Source: Myxococcota bacterium
GTDB taxonomy: Bacteria; Myxococcota; XYA12-FULL-58-9; JALHOP01
Direction: 5' to 3'
Length of the DNA stretch: 64,000 nucleotides
Assembly (NCBI GenBank): GCA_022842935.1
Contig: JALHOP010000009.1
Coordinates: 1 to 64,000, forward strand
Positions 46,910-56,549 of the stretch are shown here, in pieces (position 1 is the first letter of the stretch; each line of letters opens with the position of its first letter). The notes beneath the pieces are model-generated. The model did not search any database. It saw nothing but the letters and a program-made list of their open reading frames with translations, and was not told where the DNA came from. A program made the translations under genes and the position numbers.

Positions 46910-47075
46910 GCGGAGGCATCTCCGTTCCGTTGGACGGTTGGGTTGAGTTGACGGCACAGGGGGCTTGTGCAACACCAAGTGGGACGGGCGATTCCGCTCG
47001 TCAGCTCCCGCCAGGCTTTCTCTCCCCGATGTTGCAGTCGCCGCGCTCGCCTGCGCGCGACTCGAGGCTCATCTC

Positions 47076-48386
47076 ATGGGCACTACGGCCAAGACCGACG
47101 AAGAGGAGACGCCAGTCGTCCAGGTCGTCGGCAAAGACATCAACCTCAACGACCTCAAGAAGAAGAAGCCAGCCGAGCTCGGTCGTATGGCGGCGGACCT
47201 CAACATCGAGGGCGTCGCGGGCATGCGCAAGCAGGACCTCATCTTCGCCCTGCTACAAGCGCACACGGAAAACAGCGGCGCCATCTACTCCGAGGGTGTC
47301 CTCGAGACCTTGCCTGACGGCTACGGCTTCTTGCGCGCGCCGGACTACAACTACTTGCCGGGTCCGGACGACATCTACGTCTCGCCCTCGCAAATCCGCC
47401 GGCTGAACCTGCGCACCGGCGACACGGTCTCCGGCCAGATACGTCCGCCGAAGGACAGTGAGCGCTACTACGCGATGCTCAAGATCGACAAGGTGAACTT
47501 CGAGCTGCCCGAGAAGGCGCGCGAGAAGATCCTCTTCGACAACTTGACGCCGCTCTACCCGTCTCGCCGCTTCGTCATGGAGAGCGAGACGGCGAACATG
47601 TCGACGCGCATCATCGACCTCCTGGTGCCCATCGGCATGGGCCAGCGCGCGCTCATCGTCTCGCCGCCGCGCGCTGGCAAGACGGTGATGCTGCAGAACC
47701 TCGCCAACTCGATCAGCGCGAACCACCCGGAAGCTTGGCTCATGGTGCTGCTCATCGACGAGCGCCCTGAAGAAGTCACCGACATGGAGCGCTCGGTGAA
47801 GGGCGAGGTCGTCTCGTCGACGTTCGACGAGCCCGCCCAGCGTCACGTGCAAGTGGCAGAGATGGTCATCGAGAAAGCCAAGCGTCTGGTCGAGCACGGC
47901 AAAGACGTCGTCATCTTGCTCGACTCGATCACGCGGCTCGCGCGCGCCTACAACACGGTGGTGCCCCCGTCCGGCAAAATCCTCTCGGGCGGTGTCGACT
48001 CGAACGCCCTGCACAAACCCAAACGATTCTTCGGCGCGGCCCGCAACGTCGAAGAGGGTGGCTCGCTCACCATCATCGGCACTGCTTTGGTGGACACCGG
48101 CAGCCGTATGGACGAGGTCATCTTCGAGGAGTTCAAGGGCACCGGCAACAGCGAGATCCATCTCGACCGCAAGCTGATGGAGAAGCGCATCTTCCCGACC
48201 ATGGACATCAACCGATCGGCGACGCGCAAAGAGGAGCTGCTCCTGCCCTCCGAGGTGCTCAACCGCGTGTGGATCCTGCGGCAGCTGCTCCACCCGCTCA
48301 ACCCTATCGATTCGATGGAGTTCCTGCTCTCCAAGATGAAGGGCACGAAGTCCAATAAGGAGTTCCTGGCGTCGATGGGGATGTAG
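47076..48386 (+). CDS. rho: Transcription termination factor Rho
   Basis: 436 aa from ATG 47076. Rho N-domain ([24 protein letters not shown]), RNA-binding domain ([26 protein letters not shown]), Walker A PPRAGKT with Lys202, [14 protein letters not shown], Walker [17 protein letters not shown], and the R-loop [13 protein letters not shown]. Ring helicase ending untranslated transcripts. The 166-bp leader contains a small GCACA/TGTGC repeat (46954-46970); Rho genes are often autoregulated through their leaders, but this is not shown here. Confidence 0.97.
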   Translation: MGTTAKTDEEETPVVQVVGKDINLNDLKKKKPAELGRMAADLNIEGVAGMRKQDLIFALLQAHTENSGAIYSEGVLETLPDGYGFLRAPDYNYLPGPDDIYVSPSQIRRLNLRTGDTVSGQIRPPKDSERYYAMLKIDKVNFELPEKAREKILFDNLTPLYPSRRFVMESETANMSTRIIDLLVPIGMGQRALIVSPPRAGKTVMLQNLANSISANHPEAWLMVLLIDERPEEVTDMERSVKGEVVSSTFDEPAQRHVQVAEMVIEKAKRLVEHGKDVVILLDSITRLARAYNTVVPPSGKILSGGVDSNALHKPKRFFGAARNVEEGGSLTIIGTALVDTGSRMDEVIFEEFKGTGNSEIHLDRKLMEKRIFPTMDINRSATRKEELLLPSEVLNRVWILRQLLHPLNPIDSMEFLLSKMKGTKSNKEFLASMGM

Positions 48387-48413
48387 CGCCTCGGCGGCAA
48401 TTTATCCGAGGCG
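48387..48413. terminator. Hairpin between rho and the convergent 422-aa gene
   Basis: Perfect 8-bp stem CGCCTCGG (48387-48394) / CCGAGGCG (48406-48413), 11-nt loop, starting at the base after the rho stop. The TAA stop of the opposite gene lies in the loop. No T-tract, but the position strongly suggests a shared terminator. Confidence 0.5.
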
Positions 48414-49670
48414 AGTGCGCCACCGTTGCGGCTGGCGTATGCCGTTTCGGAGGTCGGCCTCCATACGCACGCGCGCGTCTGCGACCTCGCCAAGGTGACG
48501 GCGAACACCGTATGCGTGGGTGTAGCGCGACTCTGCCATACCCCCCGCAATCGCCGCACGCATGGCGTCGTGACCATTCGCGATTCGGCGCGTCAAATCC
48601 GACCGGGCCGCAGCTACGAGGGCGGGCGACTCGGAGTAATGCGGCTCACGGGTCTCTGCCAGCTCCGAATCGCTGTAGTACGGGTCGTCGCTCGGGTCGT
48701 AGATGTCGCGGTCATACACAGGCGAGCTTCGGTAACCTTGAACGACCTGCTGGCGTGTAAACGCCCGGTCACTCTCGGTATAGGCGCGGAACGTCTCGGT
48801 ATCGCCGCCAGTGCGCTGTGCCCAAGCCGCCAGCTCGTTCGCGCGCGCCTCGACGCGACCCTCGACCCGCCGCATCGCCTCCGGACGCGACGTGCCCCGC
48901 GCGACTTCCTGGGCGATCTCGACGCCGACCATCGTGGCGTGAGCATGAGCGACTTCTTCTCGCTTGGTCCGCGCGTAGGTGCGTGCCAGGCGCCAGACGA
49001 AACCAATATTGTCTGGGATCGCGATCGCGGACCGACCGTCACCAGCGTCGATACGTCTGTTCCAGACCTCGTCTGCGAGTAGACGCGCGAGCTCGGCCTG
49101 AGTGAGGTCGTTACGCTCCGCGATGAAGCCGAATTTTGGATGAGAGACGAACCTGCCGAGTAAGGCATCGACCTCGGCCCGACCGCCGACGACCTTCACC
49201 ATTTCGCTGTCGGGTATAGAGGCAGCTGCGGTGAGGGCCGCTTGCACGCGAGGGTCACGCGATGCTGCCGCGATAGCGGCAGCGTTGTCTACCGCCGCCT
49301 CGGGCGAGGCTGGGCTCGCTGGGTCAGCGACCGTTGCTGGCGCGGGCGTTCCCGGTGCGGCCGGGATGGGCGTTTGGTTGGGACGCGCGCCAATCGGCGA
49401 CAAGTTCCTGGCTCCGCCGACGCGGACACCGGCGCTCGTCTGGTCCCTCGGTACAGGTAACGCGTGCAGCGGGGGCACATCGCCCCGCTTGATGACCGAC
49501 AGCCCCTCCGGCGGCAGCTCGGCTCCACTGCAGACGCCATCGACGATCGACGCGCCGTTGTTCTCGGGCTTCTGGAGGCACACCGCAGGGCCGTTGGCGT
49601 TGAGATCAACGACCACCCTGGGATCAACGACCACCCTGGGAACGTCCGCTGGTTTGCGAACTTCAGCCAC
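48402..49670 (-). CDS. Hypothetical protein (422 aa)
   Basis: No family recognised. GTG start at 49670. The first ~130 residues are Pro/Ala-rich and disordered, and include a short duplication (PRVVVDPRVVVD) caused by an 18-bp tandem repeat. Residues about 145-300 look folded and helical (GGRAEVDALLGRF...FGFIAERNDLTQAELARLLADEVWNRR, AMRRVEGRVEARANELAAWAQR). The tail is Tyr/Asp/Ser-rich (DRDIYDPSDDPYYSDSE) then basic. No signal peptide. The 155-bp upstream gap (49671-49825) is unusually AT-rich for this genome and probably carries its promoter. Confidence 0.6.
   Translation of the reverse strand: MAEVRKPADVPRVVVDPRVVVDLNANGPAVCLQKPENNGASIVDGVCSGAELPPEGLSVIKRGDVPPLHALPVPRDQTSAGVRVGGARNLSPIGARPNQTPIPAAPGTPAPATVADPASPASPEAAVDNAAAIAAASRDPRVQAALTAAASIPDSEMVKVVGGRAEVDALLGRFVSHPKFGFIAERNDLTQAELARLLADEVWNRRIDAGDGRSAIAIPDNIGFVWRLARTYARTKREEVAHAHATMVGVEIAQEVARGTSRPEAMRRVEGRVEARANELAAWAQRTGGDTETFRAYTESDRAFTRQQVVQGYRSSPVYDRDIYDPSDDPYYSDSELAETREPHYSESPALVAAARSDLTRRIANGHDAMRAAIAGGMAESRYTHAYGVRRHLGEVADARVRMEADLRNGIRQPQRWRTRLG
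49604..49639. repeat. Two perfect 18-bp tandem units inside the 422-aa gene
   Basis: GATCAACGACCACCCTGG occurs at 49604-49621 and again at 49622-49639. It keeps the reading frame and duplicates six residues near the N-terminus. Looks like a recent slippage duplication. Confidence 0.85.
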
Positions 49671-49825
49671 GCATCACCCTCAAACGAACAATGACGGTCA
49701 GCTACGCACTACACATTAACCGCAAACGCTTGATTTGGCGACATCTTTCAACCCTCACAGCAGACGCCATTTAACCCAATTTCTTTAAGTAGCGCGCGGG
49801 CTTAGGGGCGCGTACAACCGCCCAC

Positions 49826-50326
49826 ATGCGGGCGACGCTGCTCGGGCATGCGAGTTACGTGGTCGAGGGTGGGGGGCGACCATCTTCGTCGGCCCCGTGT
49901 TTCTTCGAACCCTTCGAGGCGACCTGCATCTCGTGTCCGAAGCGCGTTTCGCCCTTCGAGCCGACCCGCATCGAGGACCTCACCGTGGTCGCCAGGTTGT
50001 CCCGAGACCCACGCGAATATGGGTACGTCTTCGCGGACGCGAGCGCCTGCGTTTGGGATCAGGGCGACACCATCGTCGACCAGCGAAGTTGCGTCGAAGT
50101 CGCCAAGCTCCTCGGGCGGCCACTCGATGTCGCCATCGTCACGTACATGCCGTTGCTCGACCATGCCGAGGCCTGGATCAGCGAAGAGGAGTTTCCCCGC
50201 GCGCGCTACGACCGGGTCCTCGAGACTGCGTTGATGGCGCAGGCTCGCACTGTCATGCCCGGCTCCTCTGGGAAGCGCCACGAGGCCGACCGCGAGTGGC
50301 TCAATCAGGGTGGCGTACGCGATTGA
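49826..50326 (+). CDS. Metallo-beta-lactamase-fold protein lacking the metal site (probable internal deletion)
   Basis: 166 aa. The start MRATLLGHASYVVE, then CFFEPFE and SCPKRV, is typical of UlaG-like MBL-fold hydrolases. The HxHxDH segment expected right after is missing; the sequence jumps to the later part (DPREYGYVFADASACVWDQGDTIVD) and a C-terminal VMPGSSG. Family members are normally clearly longer (from memory, about 250 aa or more). The frame is intact and the stop overlaps the next start (TTGA), so it is still translated or only recently degraded. Enzymatic activity is unlikely. Confidence 0.6.
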   Translation: MRATLLGHASYVVEGGGRPSSSAPCFFEPFEATCISCPKRVSPFEPTRIEDLTVVARLSRDPREYGYVFADASACVWDQGDTIVDQRSCVEVAKLLGRPLDVAIVTYMPLLDHAEAWISEEEFPRARYDRVLETALMAQARTVMPGSSGKRHEADREWLNQGGVRD

Positions 50327-51291
50327 GGACGTACCGCGACGAGAATGTCCTCGCGCTACGGGGGAGTTGGCTGAAGGTCGTGGCCTTCTTCGTTGGCGTC
50401 GTCGTCGCGCCCGCCGTCGTTGGGTGGCGCTTCGCTTGGATTGGGCCGACGGTCGCGGGAGTGCTCGTCGTTTTGATGCTGCTCCGGCATCTTGCCTCCG
50501 AGAAGCGCAACTCCAACGCGCTCGACCTTGCGTCGCCCGACGCGGTCGCGCGGGTTTGGTACGGTGCCTACGTCAACAGCGAAATGCCGCTGATGGTGCC
50601 CATCGCGACGCTGGGACTCGCGCAGCTGCATGCGGTCTATGGCGACACGCCGCGTGCCGAGGAGCTGCTCGAGCGTGTCGACTGGGACAAGCAATCGCCC
50701 TTGATGCGCGGCAACCGCGACTACGTGCGTGCCTTCATCGAGCACATACGGGGCAACGACGTCGCGGCCGCGCGGCTCGCGCGGGCGGCGGCGCCGTTGA
50801 TCGAGCTGCCTCGCTGGTTCCCCGGGGCGAGGCAGGCGCGCCGCTACGCCGCCGTGATGGACGACCTTGGAAAGATGCTCGCCGAGGACGACCGCGCCGC
50901 TGCGTCGCGGCTCGACGCATCGAAGGTCGTGCGTAAGGGGAGGCTCCTGCGGGGCTTCGTCGCGTGGGCGCGCTCCCGCGCGGAGGAGCGCTGGGGCGAC
51001 CATGAGGCAGCGACGGTGTGGCTCGGGCGCTCGCGTGCGGATTTGCCACATGCCTACGGGCTTGGTGTGCCCCGCCCCGAGACGGTGGCGCCGATGCGCG
51101 CGCCTGCGGTGCTTGACCCTGCGAATCCCTACGCTGCCCCAGCCGCCAACGTGACCGGGGCCTCCGACGCGCCATTCGAGCTCCGCCCGAGGGAGAAGGG
51201 GCCCAAGACGGCCACTTGGGCAGGGATCGTGTTGTGGGTGGTGCTCGTCGCTGTCGTGTATGCCATCTACACCTTCGTCCGCTTTCGATGA
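50323..51291 (+). CDS. Membrane-anchored hypothetical protein, tandem copy 1
   Basis: 322 aa from TTG 50323 (TTGA overlap); this start aligns with that of the next gene (TYRDENVLALR versus TFREENVRYLR). Two N-terminal membrane segments (about 16-55), a helical TPR-like cytoplasmic or periplasmic body (ELLERVDWDKQSPLMRGNRDYV, AEERWGDHEAATVWLGRSR), the motif LPHAYGLGV, a Pro/Ala linker with NPYAAP, and a C-terminal membrane segment (WAGIVLWVVLVAVVYAIYTFV). Clear paralogue of the following gene. Function unknown. Confidence 0.65.
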   Translation: MRTYRDENVLALRGSWLKVVAFFVGVVVAPAVVGWRFAWIGPTVAGVLVVLMLLRHLASEKRNSNALDLASPDAVARVWYGAYVNSEMPLMVPIATLGLAQLHAVYGDTPRAEELLERVDWDKQSPLMRGNRDYVRAFIEHIRGNDVAAARLARAAAPLIELPRWFPGARQARRYAAVMDDLGKMLAEDDRAAASRLDASKVVRKGRLLRGFVAWARSRAEERWGDHEAATVWLGRSRADLPHAYGLGVPRPETVAPMRAPAVLDPANPYAAPAANVTGASDAPFELRPREKGPKTATWAGIVLWVVLVAVVYAIYTFVRFR

Positions 51292-52271
51292 CCACCTTTC
51301 GCGAAGAGAACGTCCGCTACCTTCGGCCCCTCTGGCTGCGCGCCCTCGCGGTGTACGCGTTACTCGTCACGATCCTCGGCTACTCGTTTTGGAACTGGCC
51401 GCAGAGCGTCGGTGGCGCCTGGCCGATCGTCGTAGGCATCGCCGTCGGTCTGGGCCTCGTCATTTTCCGTCGCGTCAGCCGGAAAGTTAGGGTCGACACC
51501 GCGATGCAGCTCGCTTCAGCGGACGCTGCGGCGCGCCACCTTTTCGGCGACTACATCAACACGCCGGGCCGCGCGGTCGTACCGCTGGTCGTCACAGGCA
51601 CCGCCCAGATCCACGTCATCTACGGTAACGTCGCGCGCGTCCACGAGCTGCTCAACGGCTACCCTTGGGATCGGGAGCCCCCTTTCATCCGCGGCGATCG
51701 TGACTTCGTGCTCGCCTTGCTCGAGCACGTGCGAGGCAACCACGCCGAAGCGCTCGCCCTCCGAGCGAAGCTCATACCGATGATGGAGATCCCGAAGATC
51801 ATTCCGGGAGCGGCGCGGCTGCGGCGCTCACTTGCCTTCCTCGAGCTCGTCGGCGAGGTGCTCGCCCACGACGATCGGGAGGCGGCGCGCAAGCTGGGCG
51901 ACGCAAGGCTCACCCGCAGCTCGCGTCTTCACCGTGGCATCGCAGCCTGGGCGCTCGCAACCGCGCACGAGCGTTGGGGAGACCCAACCGCCGCCGCCAC
52001 ATGGCTATCGGAGTCGCGACGCATCTTGCCTCACGCGTACGGTCTGGGAGTCGAACGTCCACCAGGCAGCGCACCAACATCGGCGCCTTCCCGCGATGCG
52101 GCGAATCCCTATGCAGCACCGTCCGCCGACGCGATCGACGAGGCGCCTTTCGAGGCCCGGCCAGGCAAGGTGAGCTTTTACCGGCGTTACAAGGTCGTGA
52201 TCGTATGTGTGTGGGCCTTTGTGTTGATTGCCGCCCACACCTACTTATCGTGTGTCGCCCGCGTTCCTTGA
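51288..52271 (+). CDS. Membrane-anchored hypothetical protein, tandem copy 2
   Basis: 327 aa from ATG 51288 (ATGA overlap with copy 1). Same layout: N-terminal membrane segments (LAVYALLVTILGYSF, WPIVVGIAVGLGLVIF), a helical body (WDREPPFIRGDRDFVLALLEHVRGN, AHERWGDPTAAATWLSESRR), LPHAYGLGV, NPYAAP, and a C-terminal membrane segment (VVIVCVWAFVLIAAHTYL). Arose by tandem duplication, but is diverged enough that both copies have probably been kept under selection. Last gene before the pil operon. Confidence 0.65.
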   Translation: MTTFREENVRYLRPLWLRALAVYALLVTILGYSFWNWPQSVGGAWPIVVGIAVGLGLVIFRRVSRKVRVDTAMQLASADAAARHLFGDYINTPGRAVVPLVVTGTAQIHVIYGNVARVHELLNGYPWDREPPFIRGDRDFVLALLEHVRGNHAEALALRAKLIPMMEIPKIIPGAARLRRSLAFLELVGEVLAHDDREAARKLGDARLTRSSRLHRGIAAWALATAHERWGDPTAAATWLSESRRILPHAYGLGVERPPGSAPTSAPSRDAANPYAAPSADAIDEAPFEARPGKVSFYRRYKVVIVCVWAFVLIAAHTYLSCVARVP

Positions 52272-52300
52272 GCTGGGCGCGCGCCGAGAACGCACCGTAA

Positions 52301-52329
52301 TTGGACAATATACGGGACCCGAGTACCAT
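52301..52329 (+). promoter_or_regulatory. Possible sigma-70-type promoter ahead of pilB
   Basis: TTGGAC (52301-52306), a 17-base spacer, then TACCAT (52324-52329), in the 186-bp gap before pilB. Matches to consensus are partial (3/6 and 4/6), so this is tentative. Confidence 0.25.
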
Positions 52330-52353
52330 TCGGTTGCCCGGCGCTCTCGCTCG

Positions 52354-52367
52354 GGCACCAAGGTGCC
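52354..52367. promoter_or_regulatory. 14-bp palindrome upstream of pilB (candidate operator)
   Basis: GGCACC-AA-GGTGCC, perfect 6-bp arms, about 90 bp before the pilB start and 25 bp after the candidate promoter. Compact symmetry suits a dimeric repressor or activator site rather than a hairpin, as the 2-base centre is too short for a loop. Confidence 0.3.
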
Positions 52368-52457
52368 GTGTTGTGGCGGCTCTGCCGCTCGTTGGCCCGC
52401 GTTCGGCGCGGGAAGTGCGTTTTGACCCCTACTTGAATCACGCGGTGACGATTTCAA

Positions 52458-54158
<1,701 letters not shown>

Positions 54159-54165
54159 GAGCGGT

Positions 54166-55329
54166 ATGAGCTCGCAGAGCCCCATGGGTACCCCACAAGG
54201 CGCCCCCGGCGCGCAGCCAGCCGCGCCGCCGCAGCAGAAGCTCACGCTGCAACAGCTGCTCAAGGTGATGCACGAGAAGGGTGCGAGCGACCTTCATCTC
54301 ACTGCCGGCTCGGCGCCGCAGCTGCGCATCGACGGCAAGCTCAATCCTCTGCGCGTAAACCCGCTTACACCCACCGAGACCAAACAGCTCTGCTACTCCA
54401 TCTTGACGGACGCGCAGCGCCACGTCTTCGAGGAAGAAAACGAGCTCGACCTTTCGTTCGGCGTGAAGAACCTCGCGCGCTTCCGCGCCAATCTCTTCGT
54501 GCAGCGCGGCGCGGTCGGCGGTGCGTTCCGTACCATCCCCTACGAGATTCGCACGATGGACGACCTCGGCTTGCCGCCGATCTTTCGCGAGATCGCCAAG
54601 AAGCCGCGCGGTCTAGTGCTCGTCACGGGGCCAACGGGGTCGGGCAAGTCGACGACGCTCGCTTCGATCATCGACATGATCAACACCGAGCGACACGGCC
54701 ACATCATGACGATCGAAGATCCGATCGAGTATCTGCATCCGCACAAGAACTGCATCGTCAACCAGCGTGAGCTCGGAGCCGACACGCACAGCTTCAAGGC
54801 GGCCTTGAAGCACGTTCTTCGTCAGGACCCGAACGTCGTGCTCATCGGCGAAATGCGCGACCTCGAGACCATCGAAGCGGCCATGACCATCGGCGAGACC
54901 GGTCACTTGACGTTCGGGACCCTGCATACGAACTCGTGTGTGCAGACGATCAACCGTATCATCGACGTCTTCCCGCCATACCAGCAACCGCAGGTTCGGG
55001 CGCAGCTCTCCTTCACAATCGAGGCCATCGCCTGTCAGCAGCTCATCCCCAAGATCGGCGGTGGTCGTTGCCTCGCCATCGAGGTGCTGATGCCGAACCC
55101 CGCGGTTCGCAATCTCATTCGCGAAGATAAGGTCCACCAGATTTACTCGTCGATGCAGGTCGGCCAGTCGAAGTTCGGTATGCAGACGATGAACCAGTCG
55201 CTCGCGGAGCTCGTGCAAAAGCGTCTGGTCAACGTCGAGGATGCCGCAGCGAAGAGCCCCGACGTCGACGAGCTGCGGGCGCTCATCGCCCAAGGTCCTG
55301 CCCGTAAAAGCGCACCACCACCCAAGTGA
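54166..55329 (+). CDS. pilT: Type IV pilus retraction ATPase PilT
   Basis: 387 aa. Pro/Gln-rich N-terminal tail of about 25 residues, then LLKVMHEKGASDLHLTAGSAPQLRIDG, Walker A GPTGSGKST near 155, the Asp-box ITIEDPIEYLHPHKNCIVNQRE, Walker B VVLIGEMRDLET and the PilT-specific C-terminal AIRNLIRE-like segment (AVRNLIREDKVHQIYSSMQ). Drives retraction for twitching/social motility and DNA uptake. Starts 7 bp after pilB. Confidence 0.97.
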   Translation: MSSQSPMGTPQGAPGAQPAAPPQQKLTLQQLLKVMHEKGASDLHLTAGSAPQLRIDGKLNPLRVNPLTPTETKQLCYSILTDAQRHVFEEENELDLSFGVKNLARFRANLFVQRGAVGGAFRTIPYEIRTMDDLGLPPIFREIAKKPRGLVLVTGPTGSGKSTTLASIIDMINTERHGHIMTIEDPIEYLHPHKNCIVNQRELGADTHSFKAALKHVLRQDPNVVLIGEMRDLETIEAAMTIGETGHLTFGTLHTNSCVQTINRIIDVFPPYQQPQVRAQLSFTIEAIACQQLIPKIGGGRCLAIEVLMPNPAVRNLIREDKVHQIYSSMQVGQSKFGMQTMNQSLAELVQKRLVNVEDAAAKSPDVDELRALIAQGPARKSAPPPK

Positions 55330-55340
55330 GAACCTGAGCC

Positions 55341-56549
55341 ATGCCCGTCTTCGTTTGGGAAGCGAAAACTCGTGTCGGTGAGATGAAGCGCGGCGAGATG
55401 GAGGCCGACACGGCCGACGTCGTCTCGCAACGCCTGCGGCAGCAGCAGCTGGTCAACGCCAAGGTCAAGAAGAAGGCCGCCGAGATCTCGTTGAAGTTGC
55501 CCGGGTCGGGTGGTGTTACGACCAAAGACCTCGTGGTCTTCACGCGCCAATTCGCGACCATGATCGATGCGGGTCTGCCGCTGGTGCAGTGTCTCGATAT
55601 TCTCTCGTCACAGATGGAGAACGTCGCCTTCCGCAAGACACTCTTCGACGTCAAGACGACGGTCGAGAGTGGTAGCACCCTCGCCGAAGCGCTCCGCAAA
55701 CATCCGAAGGTCTTCAACCGGCTGTACGTGAATCTCGTGGCCGCTGGCGAAGCGGGCGGCGTCCTCGACACGATCTTGAATCGTCTCGCGGTCTACATCG
55801 AGAAGAACATGAAGCTGGTCAAGCAAGTGAAGAGCGCGATGACCTACCCGGTCCTCGTCATCGCGGTCTCGTTTGCGGTCACAGTCGTGCTCTTGGTCTT
55901 CGTCATCCCCGTCTTCCAGAAGATGTTTCAGGACTTCGGTCAGGCTCTGCCAGCGCCGACGCAGATGGTCATCGACCTGTCGCAGTTCATGCAGGACTAC
56001 ATCGTTCTCATCCTCATCGTGCTGGGAGCGGCTGGGGCTGGTTTCGCCGCTTTTCTCAAGAGTCCGAAAGGGCGTGCGAAGTTCGATGCCTTCATTCTGA
56101 AGGCACCGATCGTCGGGCCGCTCATCCAGAAGATCGCGGTCGCAAAGTTCACACGCACGCTCGGCACGATGATGAGCTCGGGTGTTCCGATTCTCGAGGC
56201 GCTCGACATCTGTGCTGGTACGGCCGGTAACGTCGTCGTCGAAGACGGGTTGAAGCGAGTGCGCTCCAAGATCAGCGAAGGTAAGACGATGGCGCAGCCG
56301 CTCGCCGAGATCCCCGTGTTCCCTCCAATGGTGGTGCAAATGATCTCGGTTGGTGAAGCGGCGGGCGCCCTCGACACCATGCTCAACAAGATCGCCGACT
56401 TCTACGATGACGAGGTGGATGGCGCGATCGGTACGATGATGAGCCTCCTCGAACCGCTCATCATGGCCTTCCTCGCCGTCATCTTGGGCGGCTTGGTCGT
56501 TTCGATGTATCTGCCGGTCTTCTCGATGGCGGGCGCCGTCGGCGGGTGA
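55341..56549 (+). CDS. pilC: Type IV pilus inner-membrane platform protein PilC
   Basis: 402 aa. Two T2SSF domains, each containing the GEA(G/A)GxLD motif (LVAAGEAGGVLDTIL and ISVGEAAGALDTML). Three membrane segments: about 170-195 (YPVLVIAVSFAVTVVLLVFVI), 215-235 (IVLILIVLGAAGAGFAAFL) and the C-terminal IMAFLAVILGGLVVSMYLP. Couples the PilB/PilT motors to the pilin polymer. The stop overlaps the pilS start (GTGA). Confidence 0.96.
   Translation: MPVFVWEAKTRVGEMKRGEMEADTADVVSQRLRQQQLVNAKVKKKAAEISLKLPGSGGVTTKDLVVFTRQFATMIDAGLPLVQCLDILSSQMENVAFRKTLFDVKTTVESGSTLAEALRKHPKVFNRLYVNLVAAGEAGGVLDTILNRLAVYIEKNMKLVKQVKSAMTYPVLVIAVSFAVTVVLLVFVIPVFQKMFQDFGQALPAPTQMVIDLSQFMQDYIVLILIVLGAAGAGFAAFLKSPKGRAKFDAFILKAPIVGPLIQKIAVAKFTRTLGTMMSSGVPILEALDICAGTAGNVVVEDGLKRVRSKISEGKTMAQPLAEIPVFPPMVVQMISVGEAAGALDTMLNKIADFYDDEVDGAIGTMMSLLEPLIMAFLAVILGGLVVSMYLPVFSMAGAVGG

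Noticed and set aside
49897-50322. In-frame extension of the first membrane paralogue upstream of TTG 50323
   Set aside because: The extension is Arg-rich, antagonistic to the intact MBL-like frame, and absent from the second paralogue, whose start aligns with TTG 50323.
52394-52407. GG-N10-GC pattern before pilB resembling a sigma-54 promoter
   Set aside because: Only the invariant GG and GC match well; the -12 half is CGGCG instead of TTGCA. In GC-rich DNA this spacing occurs often by chance.
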